Source: Umezawaea beigongshangensis (GTDB lineage: Bacteria > Actinomycetota > Actinomycetes > Mycobacteriales > Pseudonocardiaceae). From it: a stretch of DNA of 64,000 bases. The first letter of the stretch is position 1, and each line of letters starts with the position of its first letter. Below are positions 19,182-27,002 of this stretch, in pieces. Made by a program: the position numbers and the translations under genes. The DNA is taken from positions 1 to 64,000 of the forward strand of contig NZ_JAEIOJ010000015.1 of NCBI RefSeq assembly GCF_016464305.1. The letters are read 5' to 3'. The notes under the pieces were generated by a model. It did no database searches and was not told the DNA's origin. It saw only the letters and a program-made list of their open reading frames with translations.

Positions 19182-19703
19182 TTACTTCTCCCCTCCTGAG
19201 CGCGGCCCCGCTCCGCGCTCAGCGATGAAAACCGGAACAGCGCCCTCGAAGTCGTGCACGAAGCGTTCGAAGTGTTCGGTGAACACCTCCAGGTCCTCCG
19301 CGGACCAGTGAGCGAGCAGGCGGACCATGCCCTCGTTGCGCCACCGTCGGCGCTCGGCGAGCAGGCGCGTCCCGTCGTCGGTCACGGCGAGCACGCTCGC
19401 CCTGCCGTCGTCGGGGTCGGCCCTGCGTTCCACGAGCCCGTCCTTGACCAGCGCGGCGACCTGCCTGCTGACGGTGGACGGGTCGGAGAACACGGCCTCG
19501 GCGAGCGTGCTGGACCGCGACGGGCCCAGGGTCGCCAAGGTCGCCAGCAGGACGAACGACGCCTTGTCCATCCCGGTCCTGCTCATCTGCTGAGCGATGC
19601 AGGCGTGCATCTTGTTCAGCCGGACGATCGCCGTGCCGATCCGCTCGGCGAGCGCAGCGGTGCCGGCGTCGTCGTCGGCCGCCGTCTTCTCCGGCTTGGT
19701 CAT
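19182..19703 (-). CDS. MarR-family repressor of the efflux gene
   Basis: About 173 residues from ATG at 19703 (MTKPEKTAADDD); ATG at 19715 is an in-frame alternative. The winged-helix core shows F-V-L-L-A-T-L-A-T-L-G-P, then L-A-E-A-V-F-S-D-P-S-T-V-S-R-Q-V (recognition helix) and the wing D-P-D-D-G-R-A-S-V-L-A-V-T. MarR proteins typically repress their own operon and release DNA when they bind the drug. A long palindrome just upstream (19717-19750) is the probable operator. Confidence 0.92.
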   Translation of the reverse strand: MTKPEKTAADDDAGTAALAERIGTAIVRLNKMHACIAQQMSRTGMDKASFVLLATLATLGPSRSSTLAEAVFSDPSTVSRQVAALVKDGLVERRADPDDGRASVLAVTDDGTRLLAERRRWRNEGMVRLLAHWSAEDLEVFTEHFERFVHDFEGAVPVFIAERGAGPRSGGEK

Positions 19704-19716
19704 CGCACTCCCCATT

Positions 19717-19750
19717 GCTTGCACCACCCAACTAGTTGTGCGATACAAGC
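19717..19750. promoter_or_regulatory. Probable MarR operator palindrome
   Basis: A 34-base dyad: outer arms GCTTG and CAAGC flank, at 7-base distance on each side, a perfect core CAACTAGTTG (19729-19738). It lies 14 bases before the marR start and within the expected promoter, so bound repressor would block transcription of marR and the MFS gene. Confidence 0.75.
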
Positions 19751-19901
19751 ATGCGCGCGTTCGGGTGATATCGGCAAATGAATTTCAGGTGACCCCGGTC
19801 GCACCACGAGCCGTGACGGGTCGATGACCAGCAGCGTTGCCCGATTCGCGAGGTCCGTCCACTCTCACCCGACAGAAGTTACCGACCGGTAGCATCTGGG
19901 C

Positions 19902-20354
19902 ATGAGTCTGGACACGAACGGCATCGGCGAGACGATGAAGAAGAGCGTGCCGTGGGTGGGCACCAGCGGCGTGGAGTTCGCCGAGGTCTCCGCGGACCGC
20001 GTGGTCGCCACGCTGCCCGACGCCCCCGAGGTGCACAACCACGTCGGCGGTCCGCACGCCGCCATGATGTTCGGCGTGGGCGAGACGGCGTCCGGCGCGA
20101 TCGTCGTGGCCGCGTTCGGAGAGCACCTCGGCAGGGCCGTGCCGCTCGTGGTGCGGGCGGAGATCGCCTACCGCAAGGTCGCGCACGGCCCGCTGCGCGC
20201 GGAGGCCGTGCTCGGCCGTCCCGTGAGCGAGGTCGTGGCCGAGCTCGACGCGGGCACCCGCCCGGAGTTCCCCGTGCGGGTGACCATCTCCAACGCCGAG
20301 GGCGTCACCACCGGCGAGATGACCGTCCTGTGGACGCTGCGCCCCCACCGCTGA
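19902..20354 (+). CDS. Hotdog-fold DUF4442/PaaI-like thioesterase family protein
   Basis: 150 residues. The pattern resembles PaaI/DUF4442 hotdog proteins: an N-terminal helix, V-H-N-H-V-G-G-P-H-A-A-M-M-F-G-V-G-E-T-A-S-G in the central helix region, then strands such as V-V-R-A-E-I-A-Y-R-K-V-A-H-G-P. Such enzymes hydrolyse acyl-CoA thioesters; a substrate cannot be assigned. Alone in its unit, 150 bases from the marR gene and divergent from it, so the MarR-type site might also influence it. Confidence 0.75.
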   Translation: MSLDTNGIGETMKKSVPWVGTSGVEFAEVSADRVVATLPDAPEVHNHVGGPHAAMMFGVGETASGAIVVAAFGEHLGRAVPLVVRAEIAYRKVAHGPLRAEAVLGRPVSEVVAELDAGTRPEFPVRVTISNAEGVTTGEMTVLWTLRPHR

Positions 20355-20454
20355 ACCGGGTCCGGAGTGGACACGACGTGAACTGCGCCGCCCGCGGACA
20401 GAAGATTCGCCATCTCGCGTAACGCGACGACCACCGTCGAGCGATGCTCCGTTC

Positions 20455-21237
20455 GTGAGCAGCACGGGGTTCCCCGGTGGATTGCGCATCTCCTGGGTGT
20501 TGATCGGCGTGTGCGGCGTGCTGCTGATCATCGGGATGGTGTCGGGCGGAGAACGCGGTGCGCCGCAACGGTTCTCCGCCCCCACCGGCAGCAGCGCGCC
20601 TCCCCCCGCGACGACTCCGCCCCCTGCGCCGACACCGGAACCGGCGAGGGTCCTCGTGGCCGAGGTCGTCGACGGCCGGACCGCGGTCGGCGAGGACGGC
20701 ACGCGGTTCCGCATCGCCGGACTCGCCGCGCCCGGCCCGTGCTGGGCGGAGCAGGCGACGGCGTTCGCCCGGACCTCCCTGGTGGGCAAGGAGGTCCGCG
20801 TCGTGCCGGTCGACGGCGAGACCGCGCGCGTGCTGCTGATGGAGGGCATCGACTACGCCGTGCTCGCGGTCAGCCGGGGAGCGGGACGGGCCGGGTCCAC
20901 CCCGGACATCGCGCTGACCGAGGCGCAGACCGTCGCCACGCAGGCGGAGCACGGCCTGTGGGGTGCCCCGTGCGGCGGCCGCGACGAGCTGCCACCACCC
21001 CCGCCACCCACCACTCCGCCGCCCACCACCACGCCACCCGTCACCACGCCGCCCGCCCCGGCTCCTCCGCCGACGCGGGCCGCCCCCCGGCCACCGGCCC
21101 GGCCGACCCCGCCCGCCGCCGTCCACTTCCGCAGCTGCCGCGAGGCGCGCGCCGCGGGGGTGACGCCGCTGCGGCGCGGCGACCCCGGCTACCGCCGCGG
21201 ACTCGACCGCGACGGCGACGGGATCGCCTGCGAGTAG
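20455..21237 (+). CDS. Secreted SNase-like protein with Excalibur calcium-binding end
   Basis: 260 residues from GTG at 20455. One N-terminal helix (about 12-30) is a signal anchor. A Pro-rich linker leads to a region (about 65-175) resembling staphylococcal-nuclease-type domains (A-E-V-V-D-G-R-T, later F-R-I-A-G-L-A-A-P-G). The usual catalytic Arg/Glu pattern is not clear, so activity is uncertain. A second Pro/Thr linker (about 180-220) precedes an Excalibur domain (F-R-S-C-R-E-A-R-A-A-G) ending in the calcium loop D-R-D-G-D-G-I-A-C-E. Probably extracellular. Confidence 0.8.
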   Translation: MSSTGFPGGLRISWVLIGVCGVLLIIGMVSGGERGAPQRFSAPTGSSAPPPATTPPPAPTPEPARVLVAEVVDGRTAVGEDGTRFRIAGLAAPGPCWAEQATAFARTSLVGKEVRVVPVDGETARVLLMEGIDYAVLAVSRGAGRAGSTPDIALTEAQTVATQAEHGLWGAPCGGRDELPPPPPPTTPPPTTTPPVTTPPAPAPPPTRAAPRPPARPTPPAAVHFRSCREARAAGVTPLRRGDPGYRRGLDRDGDGIACE

Positions 21238-21246
21238 CGCACGCGC

Positions 21247-21426
21247 TCAGGAGCGGGTGAGGCGGTAGCGGCCGCTCGGAGCGTCGCGGGCGCCGTGGTG
21301 GAAGAGCACCAGCCCCTCCCGGACCCGCGGCGTGGCGCACCGCCTGCTCCAGTGACGCCTGCCCAGGTGACGGACGTAGAGGGCGAGCGGCATCGCCAGC
21401 AGGGTCAGGGCGATCGTGGTGAGCAC
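21247..21426 (-). CDS. Small single-helix membrane protein
   Basis: 59 residues from GTG at 21426, with a strong GGAGGG ribosome site seven bases upstream. It begins VLTTIALTLLAMPLALYVRH (one helix) and then becomes basic (LGRRHWSRRCATPRVREG). No family recognised. It lies 92 bases after the DUF4132 gene in the same direction and could be part of that unit. Confidence 0.5.
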   Translation of the reverse strand: MLTTIALTLLAMPLALYVRHLGRRHWSRRCATPRVREGLVLFHHGARDAPSGRYRLTRS

Positions 21427-21518
21427 GGGGCATCCCTCCTCACCCGAGCGACGATCCGTTCCCCCTCCGCTTACGCCGTGTATCGAAACGCCACTCCGAT
21501 GGAGCAGCGCGGTGGTGA

Positions 21519-23957
21519 TCAGCTCAGGATCTGGCGCGTGATCGTCTCGTCGGTGATGGCGGTGTCCTTCGCCAGCAGGAGCGCCTTGCTGAGGATCACC
21601 GCGAGCACCCGGTCGCCCTCGAACGGCAGGAACACGTCGCTGCCGAGAGCCGTGTCCCCCGCCTTCGGCACGATGCACAGGTACTGGTCGTTCGGCTCCA
21701 TCAGGATGTTGCCCGACCCCAGGTGGATCTTGTAGGTGCGGAGCTGCCCCCGCACGCGCAGGAAGCGGCCCTCCAGCGAGGCGTGCCGACCCACGGCCAG
21801 GCGCGGCAGCAGTCGCTGGAGGATCTCCCTCCGGGTCTGCGCCGTGGCGTTCAGCTCGCCGAAGCTGTAGGAGGCCCAGTACTCCCGGAACCGGCCGCGC
21901 GGACCGCCGTCCTGCCACGTCGGGTCGTTGCCGACGCTGCCGACGCCCACGAACAGGTCGACGTCGCGCATGACCTCGCTCAGGACCAGCGGAGGGACCT
22001 GCTCCAGCGGCACCGGAGCGGTCGGCGCCTGGTCCTGCCGCACCCACTGCTCGTAGCCGCCACCGGTCGCGTGCGCGGAGTTCTCCGGCGCGGTCAGCGG
22101 GTAGAACCGCACCTGGTCGGTCACCACCCGCAGGTAGCTGCCGGACTCGGTGGTGTCCTCGCCGTACTCCTCGCCGATGCCCTCGATCCAGAACTCCGCG
22201 CGCAGCCCCCACCGGGTCAGCTCGCGGACGGCGGGCGGGTAGGAGTCGTCCACCATGAGCCGCAACCGGTTCTTCCAGCCGCGGGTGGCGGCCAGCGCGT
22301 GGAACTGGTGCTGCCGCAGGACGTGCGCGGCGAAGCGGTTGGAGTAGACGCGGGTGTTCTCCTCGGCCGCCGTCAGCAGGTACACCTCGCGGTGGGCCTG
22401 CTTGAACGGCTGCGTGACGCCGTGCGACTCCAGCCAGCCGCGCCAGGCGAGCACCTCCTCGACCGGGCGGCCCACCGGGTGCCACAGCTCCACCACGGCC
22501 TCGTCGCCCGGTGTCGGGACGGAGTCGTCGACGGTCCGCAGCTCGCCGTCGGCGAACGCGACCGGTGTGCCGTCGACGAGCCAGATCAGCCGCCGCGCCA
22601 GCGTGCCGACCAGCGGGTGGTCCAGGTAGCGGGCACGCCAGTCCGCCGCGCGCCAGGTGCGGGCCAGCAGGAACTGCCGGTCGATCCGCTCGGCCTGCGC
22701 GGTGAGCATCGTGCCGACGTCCTTGACGGCGGCCCTCAGCTCCTTCAGCGCCTCCGGGTGATCGCGCTTGACCGACGCGGGCGGGGCCTTCACCGCCTTC
22801 CCCGCGGCGTTGCGCCAGTTCAGCACCGCGTGCGAGCCGGTCACGACGAGTTCCACCTCGGCGTCGCCGAGCGTCTCGGCGCGGCGGCCCACCTCCGTCA
22901 GCCCGTACGCGGGCACCGCCAGCTCCTCGACCTCCTCGCGGCTCAGCCCGAGCGCCGCCGCACGCGCGTCGAGCGCGGCGTTGATCTCCTTCAGCGTGCC
23001 CTTGAAGGTGACGGCCGTCGCCAGGCGCGCGATCTGCGCGAGGGCCTCCTCGTGGTCGATCCGCGACAGCGCGTGGACGGCGGCGTTGGCGGTCTTGGGG
23101 TTGCGCGGGCCGACGCCGGGAACCTTCTTCAGCGCGACCTGCACGAGGCGGGCGAGCGCGCGGGCCGTCTCCGGTCGCGGCGGCGTGAACGCCAGTGTCC
23201 ACAGCAGACCGCGCAGCGCGGTCGTGTTGTGCGGGTCGAACGTCTCGTCGCCGCCCGCCTGGTAACCGCGCAGGGGCAGCGTGCGCGGAGCGCCGACCTG
23301 CGCGACGAAGCCGAGCAGCCACTCGCGCGCCTCGTCCGGTCCCACGTCGTCGAGCAGCGCGCGGGCCCGCTTCTCCCACGCGGCGGACGGCTTGGCCGAC
23401 GTGGCGGTGGCGGCGTGCTCCAGCAGCGGCAGCCACCGCTCGCCGGAGGCCGCCGCCGTGTCGGCCCACTGCTCACCGGGGTTCAGCGGCGGTTGCGGCA
23501 ACGTCACCAGCACCTTCTTCAACTCCGCGTTCCCCCACGAGTAGGCGTGCAGCGTGCGGCGCGCGACCGCGATCACGTGGGCGCCGACCGGCTGCCCGGC
23601 GGACACGGCGAGCTCCAGCAGCGTCGAGATCAGCCGGACGTCCCCGAACCACCTCCGCGCCTGCTCCTCCAGGACGTCCCGCAGCGCGGCGGCGGTGAGC
23701 TCCTCGGGCTCGACCGACAGGAGCAGTTCGAGGACGGAACCCAGCCCGGCCTCACCGCCGCGGTGCGCCACGGCGAGCTGGACGAGTGCGGAGCGCTGCT
23801 CACCGGACAGCCCGCGCAGCACGCCCGTCGCGATCGTCCTGCGCTCGGCGCTCCTCGTCCGGGCCACCGCGAACAGCAGGTCCAGGACGCCGGCCGGGTC
23901 CCCGGACTCCGCGTACGCCTCCAGCGAGCGGCGCCACTGGCCGTGCTCGCCGGACAT
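21519..23957 (-). CDS. DUF4132 domain protein
   Basis: 812 residues from ATG at 23957, whose A is shared with the upstream stop (TGATG). The first 400 residues are Ala/Leu-rich helical repeats (YAESGDPAGVLDLLFAVART, later HALSRIDHEEALAQIARLA) resembling HEAT-type solenoids. The C-terminal half carries the DUF4132 domain, recognisable by long conserved stretches such as W-R-G-W-L-E-S-H-G-V-T-Q-P-F-K-Q-A-H-R-E-V-Y and the ending F-L-P-F-E-G-D-R-V-L-A-V-I-L-S-K-A-L-L-L-A. No catalytic motif is known for the family (E. coli MolR is a relative). It is translationally coupled to a small Gly-Gly-ended protein, which suggests a shared pathway. Confidence 0.85.
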   Translation of the reverse strand: MSGEHGQWRRSLEAYAESGDPAGVLDLLFAVARTRSAERRTIATGVLRGLSGEQRSALVQLAVAHRGGEAGLGSVLELLLSVEPEELTAAALRDVLEEQARRWFGDVRLISTLLELAVSAGQPVGAHVIAVARRTLHAYSWGNAELKKVLVTLPQPPLNPGEQWADTAAASGERWLPLLEHAATATSAKPSAAWEKRARALLDDVGPDEAREWLLGFVAQVGAPRTLPLRGYQAGGDETFDPHNTTALRGLLWTLAFTPPRPETARALARLVQVALKKVPGVGPRNPKTANAAVHALSRIDHEEALAQIARLATAVTFKGTLKEINAALDARAAALGLSREEVEELAVPAYGLTEVGRRAETLGDAEVELVVTGSHAVLNWRNAAGKAVKAPPASVKRDHPEALKELRAAVKDVGTMLTAQAERIDRQFLLARTWRAADWRARYLDHPLVGTLARRLIWLVDGTPVAFADGELRTVDDSVPTPGDEAVVELWHPVGRPVEEVLAWRGWLESHGVTQPFKQAHREVYLLTAAEENTRVYSNRFAAHVLRQHQFHALAATRGWKNRLRLMVDDSYPPAVRELTRWGLRAEFWIEGIGEEYGEDTTESGSYLRVVTDQVRFYPLTAPENSAHATGGGYEQWVRQDQAPTAPVPLEQVPPLVLSEVMRDVDLFVGVGSVGNDPTWQDGGPRGRFREYWASYSFGELNATAQTRREILQRLLPRLAVGRHASLEGRFLRVRGQLRTYKIHLGSGNILMEPNDQYLCIVPKAGDTALGSDVFLPFEGDRVLAVILSKALLLAKDTAITDETITRQILS

Positions 23958-24349
23958 CAGCCGCCCACCAGAGGCACGAGCTTGAGGAACGTGACCTCGG
24001 TGTGCATCACGAGGTCGATCTCCTCGTCCAACTCCTCGACCTGCCGGTCGTCCACGAGCACCACGAAACCGTTGCGGGAGAACGCTTCCACGGCCTTGGC
24101 GAACTGGGCCTCGGCGTCGACCCGGTGGCCCCGCCGCACCCGGAAGCCGTTGAGGACGCGCTCGGCGTCGCCGGGCTGCACGAGGCCGTGGAAGAGCTCG
24201 GGCTCCTTCGCGTTGTACTCGGCGACCTCCTGGAAGACCCGCCTGCGGATCAGCTCGCGCAGGGGCAGGCGTTCCTCGAAGATCTCCAGCCCCCACGCCT
24301 CGCGGCGTTCCCCACCAGTCGTCTCGTCGACGAAGCTCACCAGTGCCAT
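23957..24349 (-). CDS. Putative ubiquitin/MoaD-like beta-grasp protein ending in Gly-Gly
   Basis: 130 residues from ATG at 24349. I know no named family for it. The order of predicted elements is strand (ALVSFVDE), strand (WGLEIFEERL), long helix (LRELIRRRVFQEVAEYN), an inserted segment with a second helix, then strand FVVLVDDRQVEE and a final strand TEVTFLKLVPLVGG, with the stop directly after Gly-Gly. The last 35 residues resemble the end of MoaD/ThiS and ubiquitin-like proteins (V-x-V-N-x-x-x, then D-x-V-x-F-x-x-P-V-x-G-G). Its stop overlaps the DUF4132 start by one base, so the two are coupled. No E1-like, E2-like or JAB peptidase gene is seen in the window. The fold assignment is inference. 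Confidence 0.6.
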   Translation of the reverse strand: MALVSFVDETTGGERREAWGLEIFEERLPLRELIRRRVFQEVAEYNAKEPELFHGLVQPGDAERVLNGFRVRRGHRVDAEAQFAKAVEAFSRNGFVVLVDDRQVEELDEEIDLVMHTEVTFLKLVPLVGG

Positions 24350-24394
24350 GCGGGTGAGACTAGGAGCGGGCACCGACAGTTCCCCCCGATCCGC

Positions 24395-24820
24395 TCAGCG
24401 CTCGCGGAACTCCCGCACCGCGCGGAGCAGGTCGCGAGGCGGGACCTCGTCGGGGTCCGCGGCCTCCAGCACGGCCTGGAACCGGTCGAGGACGACGGTG
24501 AGGTCCGCCAGCGGGCCGGGATGACCGTCCCAGAAGGAACCGGGCTGCCCCAGCACGGACTTCAGCAGGTCACCGGGGTAGAAGTGCCCGGCGGCCAGCG
24601 GGTCCTCCAGCAGCACCTCCAGCGCGAGCGGCACGAGCACGGACGGCGCGACCCGCTGGCCGAGGAGGATGCGGAGGTCCTCGACGCCCAGCTCCCCCAC
24701 CGGTGTGCGCCGCAGCAGCAGGACGGTCCGGATCAGGTACGTCGCGTCGGCCGGCGGATCTCCCCAGCGGTCGCCCTCGATGTCCTCGACGCTGCGCCGG
24801 CGGTCGGTGGAGGTTGTCAC
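24395..24820 (-). CDS. CdiI-like contact-dependent inhibition immunity family protein
   Basis: 141 residues. The pattern S-V-E-D-I-E-G-D-R-W-G-D-P-P-x-D-A-T-Y-L-I-R-T, then R-R-T-P-V-G-E-L-G-V-E-D-L-R-I-L-L-G-Q, then L-V-P-L-A-L-E-V-L-L-E-D-P-L-A-x-G-x-F-Y-P-G-D-L-L matches the CdiI_3-type immunity family found in many bacteria. No toxin gene or CdiA-like protein is nearby, so it is an orphan. It lies 45 bases before the Gly-Gly protein gene in the same direction and may be transcribed with it. Confidence 0.8.
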   Translation of the reverse strand: MTTSTDRRRSVEDIEGDRWGDPPADATYLIRTVLLLRRTPVGELGVEDLRILLGQRVAPSVLVPLALEVLLEDPLAAGHFYPGDLLKSVLGQPGSFWDGHPGPLADLTVVLDRFQAVLEAADPDEVPPRDLLRAVREFRER

Positions 24821-24850
24821 GCGGTGATCGTCGCAGAGTCCGGAGAACGA

Positions 24851-24884
24851 GTCGGGCCCCTCCGGTGAACCGGAGGGGCCCGAC
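24851..24884 (-). terminator. Hairpin after tRNA-Thr
   Basis: Perfect 14-base arms (24851-24864 and 24871-24884) with a 6-base loop, directly downstream of the leftward tRNA gene and upstream of the immunity gene. No U-tract. Confidence 0.7.
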
Positions 24885-24893
24885 GTCTCTGCC

Positions 24894-24970
24894 TGGAGCC
24901 GCCTGTCGGAATCGAACCGACGACCTGCTCATTACGAGTGAGCTGCTCTGGCCGACTGAGCTAAGGCGGC
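24894..24970 (-). tRNA. thrT: tRNA-Thr (anticodon CGT)
   Basis: 77 bases with an encoded CCA end. Acceptor arms GCCGCCT and AGGCGGC pair fully. The D-arm TAGCTCAGTCGG, anticodon stem GCTCA/TGAGC around loop CTCGTAA (anticodon CGT, reading ACG) and the T-arm GTCGGTTCGAATCCGAC are all canonical. Confidence 0.97.
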
Positions 24971-25078
24971 GAGACGAGACAACTATAGCCGAGGAATTCG
25001 GCGTCACCTCACAGGGGTCCGGTCGTTGAAGCAGCAGTGACCGCGGTCACCGCTCCCCACCGTCGAGGAGAACGACAG

Positions 25079-26923
25079 ATGCGCAGACGCACTCCCGCCG
25101 CGACAGCCCTTCCCGCAGCCGCTGTGCTGGTGGCCCTGTGCACGCCGCTCGTGGCCGCGTCACCCGCGCTCGCGCAGCCGGTGACCACGCCGATCCCCGC
25201 ACCGGCCGATCCGGGCCAGCCGCCGGTCTCGGCCCCCGGCGACGCGCGGCCGCTCGCCCACGCCATCGGCGACGCCGGCACCGGTCTCGGCGTCGTGCGG
25301 ATCGCGCCGGACTCGGTGCAGACCTCCTCGATCCTGCCCGGCTTCGGCGAGGAGCTGCCGAAGCAGTCGGCCGCCGAGGTCGGCGTGGGCCTGGCCAGCG
25401 CGCAGGCCAACACCGAGGCCTTCCTGGCCCACGAGCGCGCCGTCGCGCAGGCGTCGCCGCTCGGCTTCGCCGTGCAGGGACGCGCGCCGCAGACGCCCGG
25501 CTCGCTGGTGCAGGCCGCGCTGCCGGACAACCCCGAGCCGCTGACCGGTGGCCTGACGCCGCCGCGGACGCCGCTGGACGTGCTGCTGAAGGTCGGCCTG
25601 CTCGAGGGCAGCGTGCAGGCCAGGTGGGACGAGCAGCTCGGCCCGTGCGTGGAGCCGCTGGCCGACGCGCGGACGTCCGTCGCGAGCCTGTCCGTGCTCA
25701 ACGCCGTCCCCACGCTGCCCAGCGCGCTCGACCTGACCGGGATGCTCACCGACGACCCCCGGCTCGACCCGGCCACGAAGCAGGCGGTGATCGACGGCGT
25801 GAAGTCGCTGTCCGCGCCGCTGAGCCAGCTCGGCGGCCTGCTCTCGGGCACCAGCGACACCGGGCACACCGGCTCGCTGCTGAGCGTGCCGGAGACGTTC
25901 AGCGCGCGGTCCACCGTGCGCCTGGTCGAACTGCCCGGCTCGGCGAACAGGGCGGTGGAGTCCACGTCCACGCTCCAGGCCGCCGGCGTCCGGCTCCTCG
26001 CCGGGACGCCGCTGGAGGTCCGCGTCGACGTCGTCAGCCAGCCGACGCTGACGGCGCTGTCCACCGGTGACGAGGCGACCTCCACGATCACCTACACCGC
26101 CCCCGTGCTGCGCGTCAGCCAGGGCGGGCGGGAACTCGGCGTGCTGGACGCGGCACACCCGGAGTTCGACGTGCCGATCGCGATTCCGCTGCCCGGCACG
26201 CCGGGGCTGGAGGGGCTGCCGAAGCTGCCCATCGTGGGCGACCTGCTGCCCTCCGGCGCCGAGGTCCCCGCGACGCTGCCCACGCTCGACCTGGGCGTGC
26301 TGCGGTTGCAGATCGCACAGCTGAACGAGAAGCGCACGCCGATCGACGGACCGCTCGTCCAGGGCGGACCGCCGATCACCGGCTACATGCTCGGCGGCAC
26401 CGCGCGGCTGCTCGACCTGCAACTGCTGCCCACGAACGCGCTGAGCCTGCCGAACCTGCCCTCCGCGCTGGCGCAGGTGTCGCTGGGCGAGCAGATCGTC
26501 CGCGCCGCCGCCCCGCGCGACGGGGTCGTGTGCGCGACGAGTCCCGCGCCGCAGCCGGGCGCCGGGGGCCCGGCACCGCAGGCGCCGGGCACGACACCGC
26601 CGCCGCTCGCGCACACGAACGCCGCGTACAAGTCGATCCCGCTGTTCTGGGCCGGCACGGCGATGCTGCTCGCGGGCGTGGTGATCGTGGCCGCGACGCC
26701 GGGGCGGCGCAGGCTGCTGGCCGTCGGAGGACCCGCCGGGGACGAGTCCACTCCGGACACCACGGCCGACGACACAGCGGCCGACGACACAGCGGCCGGA
26801 GACGCAGCGGCCAGGGACGCAGAGGCCGGAAACTCCGCAACCGGAGACGCAGCGGCCGGACGCTCCACACCGGACGCTCCGCGCCGGACGCCCCCCGCGA
26901 AGGGTGATTCCGCCGAGGAGTGA
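25079..26923 (+). CDS. Large exported, C-terminally anchored protein of unknown function
   Basis: 614 residues from ATG at 25079, with GAGGAG eight bases upstream. A clear signal peptide (MRRRTPAATALPAAAVLVAL, ending about S-P-A-L-A-Q) is followed by about 500 extracellular residues without a motif I recognise. A Pro-rich linker, one hydrophobic helix (about 532-552) and a low-complexity Asp/Ala/Thr tail (repeats of T-A-D-D-T-A-A) follow. The layout is signal peptide, extracellular domain, membrane anchor and acidic inner tail. It probably acts at the cell envelope. A strong hairpin at 26929-26965 follows. Confidence 0.75.
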   Translation: MRRRTPAATALPAAAVLVALCTPLVAASPALAQPVTTPIPAPADPGQPPVSAPGDARPLAHAIGDAGTGLGVVRIAPDSVQTSSILPGFGEELPKQSAAEVGVGLASAQANTEAFLAHERAVAQASPLGFAVQGRAPQTPGSLVQAALPDNPEPLTGGLTPPRTPLDVLLKVGLLEGSVQARWDEQLGPCVEPLADARTSVASLSVLNAVPTLPSALDLTGMLTDDPRLDPATKQAVIDGVKSLSAPLSQLGGLLSGTSDTGHTGSLLSVPETFSARSTVRLVELPGSANRAVESTSTLQAAGVRLLAGTPLEVRVDVVSQPTLTALSTGDEATSTITYTAPVLRVSQGGRELGVLDAAHPEFDVPIAIPLPGTPGLEGLPKLPIVGDLLPSGAEVPATLPTLDLGVLRLQIAQLNEKRTPIDGPLVQGGPPITGYMLGGTARLLDLQLLPTNALSLPNLPSALAQVSLGEQIVRAAAPRDGVVCATSPAPQPGAGGPAPQAPGTTPPPLAHTNAAYKSIPLFWAGTAMLLAGVVIVAATPGRRRLLAVGGPAGDESTPDTTADDTAADDTAAGDAAARDAEAGNSATGDAAAGRSTPDAPRRTPPAKGDSAEE

Positions 26924-26928
26924 GAGGG

Positions 26929-26965
26929 CTCGGGCACCCCGGACTCCGCGTCCGGGGTGCCCGAG
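26929..26965. terminator. Bidirectional hairpin terminator
   Basis: Perfect 16-base arms (26929-26944 and 26950-26965) with a 5-base loop, between the convergent exported-protein gene and holB. No U-tract. Confidence 0.8.
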
Positions 26966-27002
26966 CGGTCCACTCGCGGCGCTCGAACGGGCGACTGGCG
27001 GA

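Noticed and set aside
24851-24884. The strong hairpin beside tRNA-Thr as an integrative-element attachment site
   Set aside because: No duplicated tRNA end or integrase is seen; it fits a terminator better.
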